A DNA stretch of 25,252 nucleotides from Cellvibrionales bacterium UBA1854 (GTDB lineage Bacteria > Pseudomonadota > Gammaproteobacteria > Pseudomonadales > Porticoccaceae). The stretch is from NCBI GenBank assembly GCA_002338445.1, contig DDII01000038.1:30828-56079 (forward strand), given 5' to 3'. The notes under the pieces were generated by a model that was given only the letters and a program-made list of their open reading frames with translations, made no database searches and was not told the origin of the DNA. Shown here in pieces: positions 1-7,573 of this stretch; the stretch's first letter is position 1, and each line of letters opens with the position of its first letter. The position numbers and the translations under genes were made by a program.

Positions 1-978
1 ATCAAAATGTCCAATATTACAGACGACGCAACCGGGCTTTAGCTCGGCTAGTAATTCGCTGTTACAGACGTTGACATTACCTGTGCTTGTCACTAGGAGA
101 TCTGTCTGTATCAATAGACTGGAATTCGGCCCCTTTGAGGTGTCACCTTCGTTAAATAGTGAAACAACCTCGAAGCCGTCCATGCACGCTTGCATAGCGC
201 AGATGGGATCTATTTCAGTTATCTTTACAATCATGCCTTCTTGGCGAAGTGACTGAGCAGATCCTTTTCCAACATCGCCGTATCCCACTACAACCGCCTT
301 CTTACCGGCGAGAAGATGGTCGGTGGCCCGCTTTAACGCATCATTTAGGCTGTGTCTGCAACCATATTTGTTGTCATTTTTGGACTTCGTGACAGAATCA
401 TTAACATTTATTGCAGGTATCCTTAGTTCTCCTCGTTCTAACATTTCGTAAAGTCTTAGCACTCCGGTTGTTGTTTCTTCTGTAACGCCATGACAACCGT
501 CAAGGACTGCCGGATACTTTTTGTGCAGAAGGGCTGTGAGATCTCCCCCGTCGTCGAGGATCATATTCGCGTTCCATGGAATGCCATCTTTGAGAATCTG
601 CTGCTCCAAGCACCAGTTATACTCTTCTTCAGTCTCTCCCTTCCAAGCGAACACCGGCGTTCCATTCGCGGCAACGGCTGCTGCCGCATGATCCTGTGTA
701 GAAAAAATATTGCAAGAAGTCCATCTTACCATGGCACCCAGCGCTTCCAAGGTCTCAATGAGCACCGCAGTTTGTATCGTCATGTGTATACAACCCAAAA
801 TTCGAGCGCCTTCGAGTGGCTTTAATTTGGAATATTTCTGTCTCAGCGCCATTAGAGCGGGCATCTCTGATTCCGCTATCTTAATCTCGCGACGACCGAA
901 CTCTGCAAGGGATATATCGGCTACTCGATAATCTTGGAAAGAAGTCTGTATCTTGATAGGTTGCACGCTGGCAGACAT
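1..978 (-). CDS. ahcY: S-adenosylhomocysteinase (AhcY), C-terminus cut by the window edge
   Basis: Hydrolyses S-adenosylhomocysteine to adenosine and homocysteine in the cytoplasm, clearing the product inhibitor of methyltransferases. I translated this frame directly: it is open from ATG at 978 to the left edge, giving 326 residues with no stop. Visible features are the substrate-domain segment GCIHMT (62-67), NVNDSVTKSKND (191-202) containing the family's catalytic lysine and aspartate region, the NAD-binding glycine loop GYGDVGKG (232-239), and VCNIGHFD at the cut end. Family members are about 430-470 residues, so roughly a quarter is missing. AGAGGA lies about 7 bases before the ATG. It follows metK by 62 bases on the same strand, so co-transcription is likely, and the two enzymes act in the same methyl cycle. 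Identification is secure. Confidence 0.97.
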   Translation of the reverse strand, partial: MSASVQPIKIQTSFQDYRVADISLAEFGRREIKIAESEMPALMALRQKYSKLKPLEGARILGCIHMTIQTAVLIETLEALGAMVRWTSCNIFSTQDHAAAAVAANGTPVFAWKGETEEEYNWCLEQQILKDGIPWNANMILDDGGDLTALLHKKYPAVLDGCHGVTEETTTGVLRLYEMLERGELRIPAINVNDSVTKSKNDNKYGCRHSLNDALKRATDHLLAGKKAVVVGYGDVGKGSAQSLRQEGMIVKITEIDPICAMQACMDGFEVVSLFNEGDTSKGPNSSLLIQTDLLVTSTGNVNVCNSELLAELKPGCVVCNIGHFD

Positions 979-1040
979 GGTATTTCCTCTTAGTCATTAA
1001 TTTTTAAAAGATTTACGTGGTTAACGTTGTAACAGATGTA

Positions 1041-2195
1041 TTAAAGAGCTTTTTTTAATAAGGAAACTCGGTCTAATTTCTCCCAAGTAAAGGTACTGTC
1101 TGTACGCCCAAAGTGTCCATAAGTCGCTGTTGGGCGGTATATGGGCTTTCGCAAATTGAGCATGGCAATTAAACCGCTAGGGCGCAAGTCGAAATTTTCC
1201 TCAATAAGCGTCACAATTTCGTGGTCGGGAAGCTTTCCAGTGCCAAAGGTATCTATACTTATCGAGGTTGGTTCGGAAATACCAATAGCATATGAAATTT
1301 GGATTTCACACCGATCCGCAAGCCCAGCTGCAACGATGTTTTTTGCCACATACCTCCCGGCGTAGGCTGCTGATCGGTCTACCTTCGTAGGATCCTTCCC
1401 AGAAAATGCTCCTCCGCCATGGTGCGCCATGCCTCCGTAGGTGTCTACAATAATCTTTCTACCTGTAACCCCGCAGTCGCCCATTGGTCCGCCTATAACA
1501 AATTTACCAGTAGGATTAATATGGTATTTTGTTCCTTTATGAAGCCAATTTTCCGGTAAAACATCCGAAATGATTTCTTCAAGAACCGCCGCGCGCAGTT
1601 CACCTAATGAGATACACTCTGAATGTTGGGTGGATAGTACGACTGCGTCTACCGCAACGGGAATCCCTTCTGCATATCTCAGTGTCACCTGGCTCTTGGC
1701 GTCTGGCCTTAGCCACGGCAAAGTACCATCTTTCCTGAGCTTTGCTTGTCTCTCAACTAATCGATGTGCGAAGTAAATTGGTGCAGGCATGAATACAGCA
1801 GTTTCGTTACTCGCGTAACCAAACATCATGCCTTGATCTCCGGCTCCCATGTCTTTGTTTTCGTTTGCATCCACTCCGAGTGCAATGTCCCCCGATTGCT
1901 TACCTATGGCGTTTAAAACAGCGCAGGAGTGGCCATCAAATCCCTTGCTGGAGCTATCGTACCCGATATCTGTAATCACACCTCTAACAATACTCTCGAG
2001 GTCGACATAGGTGTCGGTGCGAACTTCACCGGCTATGATGGCCATCCCTGTTTTTACCATTGTTTCGACGGCAACTCTTGCATGAGGATCATCGTTGAGA
2101 ATTGCGTCCAACACTGCATCAGAGATTTGATCAGCCATTTTATCTGGGTGACCCTCAGACACAGACTCAGATGTGAATATTTTATAACTTGACAT
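1041..2195 (-). CDS. metK: S-adenosylmethionine synthetase (MetK)
   Basis: Makes S-adenosylmethionine from methionine and ATP with release of phosphate and pyrophosphate; a cytoplasmic enzyme, tetrameric in the family. The 384-residue protein has the normal full length. Signature motifs are GHPDK (15-19) at the ATP site, GAGDQG (117-122), and the glycine-rich loop GGGAFSGKDPTKVDRS (260-275). The ATG start is preceded by AAAGGA at good spacing, and the N-terminus MSSYKIFTSESVSEGHPDK is typical. It is divergent from tkt and upstream of ahcY. A well-formed sigma-70-like promoter at 2219-2247 would give a leader of only about 16 bases, which leaves no room for a SAM riboswitch. Nothing abnormal is seen in the coding sequence. 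Confidence 0.98.
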   Translation of the reverse strand: MSSYKIFTSESVSEGHPDKMADQISDAVLDAILNDDPHARVAVETMVKTGMAIIAGEVRTDTYVDLESIVRGVITDIGYDSSSKGFDGHSCAVLNAIGKQSGDIALGVDANENKDMGAGDQGMMFGYASNETAVFMPAPIYFAHRLVERQAKLRKDGTLPWLRPDAKSQVTLRYAEGIPVAVDAVVLSTQHSECISLGELRAAVLEEIISDVLPENWLHKGTKYHINPTGKFVIGGPMGDCGVTGRKIIVDTYGGMAHHGGGAFSGKDPTKVDRSAAYAGRYVAKNIVAAGLADRCEIQISYAIGISEPTSISIDTFGTGKLPDHEIVTLIEENFDLRPSGLIAMLNLRKPIYRPTATYGHFGRTDSTFTWEKLDRVSLLKKAL

Positions 2196-2218
2196 AAATT
2201 TTCCTTTTTCAATGAAGC

Positions 2219-2247
2219 ATTATGTCTTCTTGCGATACGCTTGTCAC
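2219..2247 (-). promoter_or_regulatory. Putative sigma-70 promoter of metK(-ahcY)
   Basis: On the minus strand a -35 box GTGACA (2242-2247, 5 of 6 matches to TTGACA) is followed by exactly 17 bases and a -10 box CATAAT (2219-2224, 5 of 6). Transcription would begin near 2212, about 16 bases before the metK ATG. Found by eye from consensus; not experimentally supported. Confidence 0.55.
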
Positions 2248-2282
2248 TAGAGCCTAAACTTAAAATCTTGTCTTAATATTGG

Positions 2283-2311
2283 TTTACTGAAACTCCGCTG
2301 TGCGCGACAAT
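2283..2311 (+). promoter_or_regulatory. Weak candidate promoter of tkt-epd-pgk
   Basis: TTTACT (2283-2288) and GACAAT (2306-2311) are separated by 17 bases, each with 4 of 6 consensus matches, upstream of tkt. It is the best-placed candidate I can see for the plus-strand operon in this 150-base divergent spacer, but it is weak. A GTGGAG ribosome-binding site lies before the tkt ATG at 2346. Confidence 0.28.
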
Positions 2312-2345
2312 ACAATTCAAGTTTTAAGGATGTGGAGACAAATCT

Positions 2346-4340
2346 ATGCCCAGTCGTAGAGACTTAGCTAATGCCGTCAGGGCTCTTAGCATGGATGCCG
2401 TTCAACAGGCGAAGAGTGGACACCCCGGTGCGCCAATGGGATTAGCTGACGTAGCTCAGGTCTTATGGAATGATTTTTTGAGGCACAATCCAGCTGACCC
2501 TGATTGGGTTAATAGGGATCGTTTTGTACTTTCGAACGGGCATGGTTCTATGTTGCTCTACGCACTTTTACATCTCAGCGGGTACGATTTGCCGATCGAA
2601 GAGTTAAAAAAGTTCCGTCAGTTGCATTCCAAAACACCAGGACATCCAGAGAAGGGATATGCTCCCGGGGTTGAGACTACGACGGGACCACTGGGTCAGG
2701 GATTAGCTAATGCCGTAGGTATGGCTTTAGCTGAGAAAGTTCTCGCGGCAAATTTCAATCGCCCTGGACACATTATTGTGGACCACCATACTTACGCAAT
2801 TATTGGTGATGGGTGTCTAATGGAAGGAATCTCTCACGAAGTGTGCTCACTCGCAGGTACGCTGGGACTAAGCAAGTTGATAGTTATATATGATGATAAT
2901 GGTATCTCAATCGATGGAGAAGTTCATGATTGGTTCAAAGATGATACGCCTGCGCGTTTTTCAGCTTATGGTTGGCAAGTCTTGCCAGATATCGATGGAC
3001 ATAACAGCGAGGCAGTGATTTCAGCGATCGCGACCGCAAAAGCAGACACCGCTCGACCAAGTCTCATTTGTTGTAAGACGGTTATCGGTTTTGGTTCTCC
3101 AAACAAGCAGGGGAAAGAGAGCTGTCATGGCGCTCCTCTTGGCGCTGACGAAATTACCCTTACGCGCCAACAACTTGGCTGGGAGCATCCTCCGTTTGAG
3201 GTGCCAAAGGACTATTATGTGGGATGGGATGCAACTGCTCGAGGAGCGGTTCTTCAAAAAGAATGGATACAAAAGATGAGTTTATACAAGTCAGAGTATC
3301 CAGCTCTCTATAACGAATTTGAGCGTCGCATGAAAGGTTCTTTGCCCTCAGACTTCGAATCTGAGGCTAATAAGTACATAGCATCATGTCAGTTTTCGAT
3401 GCAAAAGATTGCATCTCGTAAAGCTTCACAGAATGCGTTAAACGCTTATGGGCCATTACTCCCAGAGTTGCTTGGAGGCTCAGCAGATCTCACGGGCTCA
3501 AACCTAACACTTTGGTCTGGTTCTAAACCCATAAGTTCTGCGGACGGGGGCGGAAACTACATATATTACGGAGTTCGTGAATTTGGTATGAGTGCAGTCG
3601 TAAATGGCATTGCGTTACACGGCGGATTTGTCAACTATGGGGGCACGTTTTTGATGTTCATGGAGTACGCGCGAAATGCGGTACGCATGGCGGCTCTGAT
3701 GAAAATAAATAGTATCTTCGTATATACACATGATTCCATCGGTCTTGGTGAGGATGGACCAACTCATCAACCCGTAGAACAGCTCACTACGTTGCGTTCG
3801 ACACCCAACCTTCATACATGGCGGCCATGCGACAACACAGAAACAGCAGTGTGTTGGAAGTTGGCAATTGAGCGAAACGATGGCCCCAGTGCACTTATAT
3901 TCAGTCGACAAGGCTTAGAGCCAATGAAACGATCTACTAAGCAAGTCGATGAGATAAGTCGCGGTGGCTACATCCTTCAAGATTACCCAAATCCGAAAGC
4001 GATAATCATTGCTACTGGATCTGAGGTCGAGCTCGCCATCCTTGCCGCGGATGAGCTTGCTGGAAATGGTGTATATGTGCGTGTGGTTTCATTACCCTGC
4101 ACTGAGTTGTTCGACACTCAAGATGAGAGTTATCGTGAATCTGTATTACCTTCTCGTGTTACTTCTAGGGTTGCGGTGGAGGCAGCACACCCAGATTTCT
4201 GGCGCAAGTATGTGGGCTTGAAAGGATCGGTAGTTGGCATAAGTAATTTTGGCGAATCGGCACCGGGACCTGTGGTTATGTCGAGCTTTGGTTTTTCAGT
4301 AAAGAACGTTGTTGCCAAAGTTCTTGAGATTATTCATTAG
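2346..4340 (+). CDS. tkt: Transketolase
   Basis: Thiamine-diphosphate enzyme that transfers two-carbon ketol units in the non-oxidative pentose phosphate pathway, producing among other sugars erythrose 4-phosphate, the substrate of the next gene product. At 664 residues it is full length and aligns by eye along its whole length with the E. coli enzyme. Key features are SGHPG with His26, NGHGSML with His66, the ThDP/metal-binding motif starting GDGCLMEG (154-161) and reaching Asn185 in YDDNG, YGVREFGM with the catalytic glutamate (Glu412) of the pyrimidine domain, and GPTHQPVE with His474. The ATG has a GGAG site upstream. Its TAG stop shares one base with the GTG start of epd, indicating translational coupling. 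Confidence 0.97.
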   Translation: MPSRRDLANAVRALSMDAVQQAKSGHPGAPMGLADVAQVLWNDFLRHNPADPDWVNRDRFVLSNGHGSMLLYALLHLSGYDLPIEELKKFRQLHSKTPGHPEKGYAPGVETTTGPLGQGLANAVGMALAEKVLAANFNRPGHIIVDHHTYAIIGDGCLMEGISHEVCSLAGTLGLSKLIVIYDDNGISIDGEVHDWFKDDTPARFSAYGWQVLPDIDGHNSEAVISAIATAKADTARPSLICCKTVIGFGSPNKQGKESCHGAPLGADEITLTRQQLGWEHPPFEVPKDYYVGWDATARGAVLQKEWIQKMSLYKSEYPALYNEFERRMKGSLPSDFESEANKYIASCQFSMQKIASRKASQNALNAYGPLLPELLGGSADLTGSNLTLWSGSKPISSADGGGNYIYYGVREFGMSAVVNGIALHGGFVNYGGTFLMFMEYARNAVRMAALMKINSIFVYTHDSIGLGEDGPTHQPVEQLTTLRSTPNLHTWRPCDNTETAVCWKLAIERNDGPSALIFSRQGLEPMKRSTKQVDEISRGGYILQDYPNPKAIIIATGSEVELAILAADELAGNGVYVRVVSLPCTELFDTQDESYRESVLPSRVTSRVAVEAAHPDFWRKYVGLKGSVVGISNFGESAPGPVVMSSFGFSVKNVVAKVLEIIH

Positions 4341-5386
4341 TGCTTCGGATTGCGATAAATGGTTACGGACGGATCGGGCGCTCTGTGCTACGAGCTATTT
4401 ACGAGTCTGAGGCGACAAAATCTGTTAAAATCGTCGCGATTAATGAGCCTTCAGATGCGAATACTATAGCGCACCTTACTCGATATGATTCCACTCATGG
4501 AAGATTTCCGGGTGCAGTAAGGTCAGATGGATTTAAGCTTTACATTAATGATGATGAGATATATCTATTTAATGAGGCTCTTGTTGAACGATTGCCTTGG
4601 GAGCGGTTGGCGATTGATGTTGTGTTGGAGTGCAGCGGGACTTTTAGCGATCGAAAAACTGCTGAGGGCCACCTCAAAAGTGGTGCAAAAAAGGTACTTT
4701 TTTCGCAGCCCGCTGAGGCAGACGTTGATGCCACTATCGTTTTTGGCGTGAACCATCATGAGCTTAGGCAAGAGCAAACTATTGTGTCGAATGCATCGTG
4801 TACAACAAATGCCGTCGTTCCTGTAATCAAACTTCTTGATGACAATTACGGCGTAAAATCGGGCGTGATCACCACTATTCACTCGGCTATGAATGATCAG
4901 CCGGTAATCGATGCTTATCACCACACTGACCTTCGAAAAACTCGGGCTGCTATGCAATCGATTATACCCGTTGAAACCGGTTTAGCATTGGGGATTGATC
5001 GACTTTTACCGCACTTAAGTGGCCGATTTGAAGCGCAAGCTATGCGAGTCCCTATTTTGAATGTCTCGGTCATTGACTTGACGGTTTTACTGAACGAACA
5101 GTTGGATGTTAAGACCGTAAATTGTTGTTGTCGAGAGGCCTCTGCAAGTACGTTGCTTGGTATATTGGGTTACACCGAAGAGCCGCTCGCATCATGCGAT
5201 TTTAACCATGATTCTCGGAGCGGTATTTTAGATGCGAATCAAACAAGAGTCGCTAAAGGGAGCCTAATAAAAGTGTTGATATGGTTTGATAATGAATGGG
5301 GTTATGCAAATCGCATGATCGATACTTTGCTGGCTTGGTATAATTTGCCTGTGTACAGCTGCAGGTCTAACTTTGAGGTTAATTGA
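4340..5386 (+). CDS. epd: D-erythrose-4-phosphate dehydrogenase (Epd), GAPDH superfamily
   Basis: Predicted to oxidise erythrose 4-phosphate to 4-phosphoerythronate with NAD, the first step of the DXP-dependent pyridoxal phosphate route. The 348-residue protein has the Rossmann loop GYGRIG (8-13), catalytic cysteine in SNASCTTN (Cys154), His181 in TIHSAMNDQ, and DNEWGYANRM near the C-terminus. I prefer Epd over ordinary glycolytic GAPDH because TIHSAMNDQ and CDFNHD, along with other stretches, match E. coli Epd closely, and because the tkt-epd-pgk context is conserved. The start is GTG, in TAGTG overlap with the tkt stop. Its TGA overlaps the pgk ATG by one base. Some residual GAPDH activity cannot be excluded from sequence. 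The C-terminus is about 9 residues longer than the E. coli form. Confidence 0.9.
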   Translation: MLRIAINGYGRIGRSVLRAIYESEATKSVKIVAINEPSDANTIAHLTRYDSTHGRFPGAVRSDGFKLYINDDEIYLFNEALVERLPWERLAIDVVLECSGTFSDRKTAEGHLKSGAKKVLFSQPAEADVDATIVFGVNHHELRQEQTIVSNASCTTNAVVPVIKLLDDNYGVKSGVITTIHSAMNDQPVIDAYHHTDLRKTRAAMQSIIPVETGLALGIDRLLPHLSGRFEAQAMRVPILNVSVIDLTVLLNEQLDVKTVNCCCREASASTLLGILGYTEEPLASCDFNHDSRSGILDANQTRVAKGSLIKVLIWFDNEWGYANRMIDTLLAWYNLPVYSCRSNFEVN

Positions 5387-6531
5387 TGCCTAAATTTATG
5401 AACGAAATAGACCTCTCAAAAAAACGCGTATTGATTCGAGAAGACTTGAACGTGCCGCTTGATGGTGATCGTGTGGTAAGTGATGTTCGAATTCTTGCCG
5501 CGGTCCCCACAATTGAAAGTGCCCTAAAGTCTGGAGCTGCTGTCATTTTGATGTCGCATCTTGGAAGACCTGAAGAGGGTAGCTTCCAATCAGAGTTTTC
5601 GTTGAGGCCAATAGCCGATCGGCTGAGTGAGCTCTTGAGACATCCAGTGAAGTTTGTCAGAGATTGGAGGTTGGGTTTTAACATAGATTTTGGAGAGGTA
5701 GTTTTACTTGAAAATGTTCGTTTTAATCAGGGAGAAAAGTCAAATGATGACCAATTAGCAAAGGCATATGCTTCTTTGTGTGACGTTTATGTAATGGACG
5801 CATTTGCCGCGGCCCATAGGGCACAAGCTTCCACCCATGGAGTCTCAAAGTATGCGTCTCTCGCGTGCATGGGGCCTTTGCTCGCAGCTGAATTGGCTGC
5901 CTTGGACCGTGCGATGAGAAGCCCTTCACGTCCCATGGCGGCTATTGTCGGCGGCAGCAAGGTGTCGACTAAATTACTTCTTTTGGAGACGTTGTCAAAG
6001 CGTGTTGACCAGCTTATTGTCGGAGGAGGAATAGCGAATACCTTTTTGGCAGCGATTGGTAAACCAGTCGGTAGGTCGATCTTTGAGAATGATTTGCTGG
6101 ATGTTGCAAAAAGTTTAATGAGTAAAGTAAGTATTCCTCTTCCGGTCGATTTGGTCGTAGCCAAGAAGTTTTCCAGGCATGCAGTGGCTGAGGTCAAAAG
6201 TGTTGATGACGTAGGTTCTGAAGATATGATTTTAGACATTGGTCCCTCCTCACGGGCCAAGTTGGTGGAGATTCTCAATCCGATGGCTACTATAATTTGG
6301 AATGGCCCGCTTGGAGTCTTTGAGTTCGATCAATTTGGTGAGGGCACTAGTGCAGTTGGTAGGGCCGTGGCATTTAGTTCTGCGTTTACGCTTGCAGGGG
6401 GGGGAGATACCCTTGCAGCTCTTGATAAGTATAAATTATCAGACCGGATCTCCTACATTTCTACCGGTGGTGGTGCTTTTCTTGAGTATATCGAGGGGAA
6501 GACATTACCGGCAGTGCAGGTATTAAGTTGA
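5386..6531 (+). CDS. pgk: Phosphoglycerate kinase
   Basis: Transfers the acyl phosphate of 1,3-bisphosphoglycerate to ADP in glycolysis, reversible in gluconeogenesis; cytoplasmic monomer. I place the start at ATG 5386, which overlaps the epd stop as TGATG and has GAGG 7 bases upstream, giving 381 residues. A TTG one codon earlier and an ATG at 5398 are less attractive. Motifs are LIREDLNVP (16-24), the substrate arginine region SHLGRP (57-62), ENVRF (109-113), DAFAAAHRAQAST (138-150), VGGSKVSTK (188-196), WNGPLGVFE (305-313) and the phosphate-binding loop GGGDT (338-342). The last is encoded across a run of eight G at 6397-6404. Usual partners downstream (pyruvate kinase, fructose-bisphosphate aldolase) do not follow; instead there is a convergent gene. 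Confidence 0.97.
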   Translation: MPKFMNEIDLSKKRVLIREDLNVPLDGDRVVSDVRILAAVPTIESALKSGAAVILMSHLGRPEEGSFQSEFSLRPIADRLSELLRHPVKFVRDWRLGFNIDFGEVVLLENVRFNQGEKSNDDQLAKAYASLCDVYVMDAFAAAHRAQASTHGVSKYASLACMGPLLAAELAALDRAMRSPSRPMAAIVGGSKVSTKLLLLETLSKRVDQLIVGGGIANTFLAAIGKPVGRSIFENDLLDVAKSLMSKVSIPLPVDLVVAKKFSRHAVAEVKSVDDVGSEDMILDIGPSSRAKLVEILNPMATIIWNGPLGVFEFDQFGEGTSAVGRAVAFSSAFTLAGGGDTLAALDKYKLSDRISYISTGGGAFLEYIEGKTLPAVQVLS

Positions 6532-6560
6532 CATATTCGCGGTAGTGGTTCTAAGTCCCG

Positions 6561-6626
6561 CTTGTGAGGTTTTGGTACACCGGTCAAAAGCGGTACTAAA
6601 TATTATTTTGAGTACCGACTCGCAAG
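6561..6626. repeat. Imperfect inverted repeat in the pgk / acyltransferase convergent junction
   Basis: CTTGTGAG (6561-6568) can pair with CTCGCAAG (6619-6626) through one G-T pair, and GGTAC (6574-6578) pairs with GTACC (6612-6616), enclosing a 33-base loop. It overlaps the last codons of the minus-strand acyltransferase gene. There is no strong T run after it on either strand, so a bidirectional terminator role is possible but not convincing. Short alternative pairings involving a second copy of GTACC also exist. Confidence 0.35.
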
Positions 6627-7484
6627 ATTTTGTACCTCATTATACAAAAATAAAGTTAAGGTTTGCCTATTGCCCAGAGTTTTCAATAGTTTCCAATCGA
6701 GTGGTTTGCCGATTTCGCTGTAAATTGGCTTTCCAAATCTTTTGGTGACTTCGTTCATAAGAGCTGCAGAACGTAAAGCGGCAGACCAGTGCGAGGTGAT
6801 ATGAAAAATACGGCTGTTTTGACCTTTAAAGTAAACTGGTACGACCGTCGCTTCAGCATCTCGGATCATTTTTGCGGCGAATGTTGTCCAGGGAGATTCT
6901 GCGATTTGGCCGAACCCCCAGTGTGTGGCAGTCGAGACGTGGCCTGATGGAAATACTATTAAAGGTATTCCGTCTTTTAAGGCTTGCTGTGCTATCCGCT
7001 TGGAACGAATGTTATTTTTTATGGCGTCTCTGTTTTCACTGAAGTCTACAGGGAGAAAGTATTCCGCTAAATCTTTATCTTGACACATAATGGAGTTTAT
7101 CAAAATACGAAAATTTCCTCTAAGACGAACTGCCAAGTCACATAATGCGAGTCCATCAATTACACCAAATGGATGATTAGCAATAAAGACGATCGGACCA
7201 CGTGTCGGCAAATCAGCAAGTTTTTGCCTGTCATATAGATGATCAATTTGGGCGATTTTGAATGCTTCTTCGATAAATCCATCAATAGTAAATGGACGTT
7301 CCTTAACCTTTGAGTACAAAGACTCGATTTTTAGTCGGCCAAAAAACCTTTCAGCAGCTTCTAAAGAGTAGCGTTTATACCAAGGCTGCCCTGGCCTAAC
7401 GAACGATAGAAGGGGGTAGTCTCTAACATAGTCCATAACACCTGTGTCTGTTTTGGACTTGGGCACCTGCAGGTTATTTTTCAC
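6603..7484 (-). CDS. Putative lysophospholipid-type acyltransferase (PlsC-like superfamily)
   Basis: Predicted membrane-associated acyltransferase that moves a fatty acyl group to a glycerolipid or related acceptor; the acceptor is unknown. The 293-residue protein shows the block I motif NHPFGVIDG (103-111), in which His and Asp are separated by five residues, as in the hemolysin-like branch rather than the HX4D of classical PlsC. It also has FPSGHVS (178-184), equivalent to the FPEGTRS block, and VVPVYFKGQNS (214-224). The start is uncertain: GTG 7484 has no clear ribosome-binding site, whereas ATG 7436 (residue 17) has AGGTG in front. A five-codon ATG mini-frame overlaps GTG 7484. It follows recG by 89 bases with its own promoter candidate. 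No long hydrophobic helix is evident. Confidence 0.8.
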   Translation of the reverse strand: MKNNLQVPKSKTDTGVMDYVRDYPLLSFVRPGQPWYKRYSLEAAERFFGRLKIESLYSKVKERPFTIDGFIEEAFKIAQIDHLYDRQKLADLPTRGPIVFIANHPFGVIDGLALCDLAVRLRGNFRILINSIMCQDKDLAEYFLPVDFSENRDAIKNNIRSKRIAQQALKDGIPLIVFPSGHVSTATHWGFGQIAESPWTTFAAKMIRDAEATVVPVYFKGQNSRIFHITSHWSAALRSAALMNEVTKRFGKPIYSEIGKPLDWKLLKTLGNRQTLTLFLYNEVQNLASRYSK

Positions 7485-7515
7485 GTTTCATGGATATCTT
7501 TTTTTACAAAACTCA

Positions 7516-7544
7516 ATATTATCCAGAGAGTGCTGCGTTGGCAA
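7516..7544 (-). promoter_or_regulatory. Candidate promoter of the acyltransferase gene
   Basis: On the minus strand TTGCCA (7539-7544, 5 of 6) and TAATAT (7516-7521, 4 of 6) are 17 bases apart. Transcription would start near 7510, leaving about 25 bases to GTG 7484 or about 73 to ATG 7436. It suggests the gene is not solely dependent on recG read-through. Confidence 0.4.
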
Positions 7545-7573
7545 AAAATACAATTTTTTTGTTCTGTAGCCTG

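Noticed and set aside
490..825. Plus-strand frame of 111 codons at the left end
   Set aside because: It is antisense to ahcY, whose minus-strand frame is open from 978 to the window edge and unmistakable.
2196..2345. Possible SAM or SAH riboswitch or MetJ operator before metK
   Set aside because: The best promoter gives a leader of about 16 bases, too short for a riboswitch, and I see no repeated AGACGTCT-like boxes. The ahcY leader of 62 bases also shows no such structure.
4340..5386. Annotation of the dehydrogenase as glycolytic GAPDH
   Set aside because: Local sequence around the active site and near the C-terminus matches Epd better, and its place between tkt and pgk is that of epd.
5787..6278. 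A 163-codon minus-strand frame inside pgk
   Set aside because: Mirror of a strongly conserved pgk reading frame; composition reflects the opposite strand and nothing resembles a protein family.
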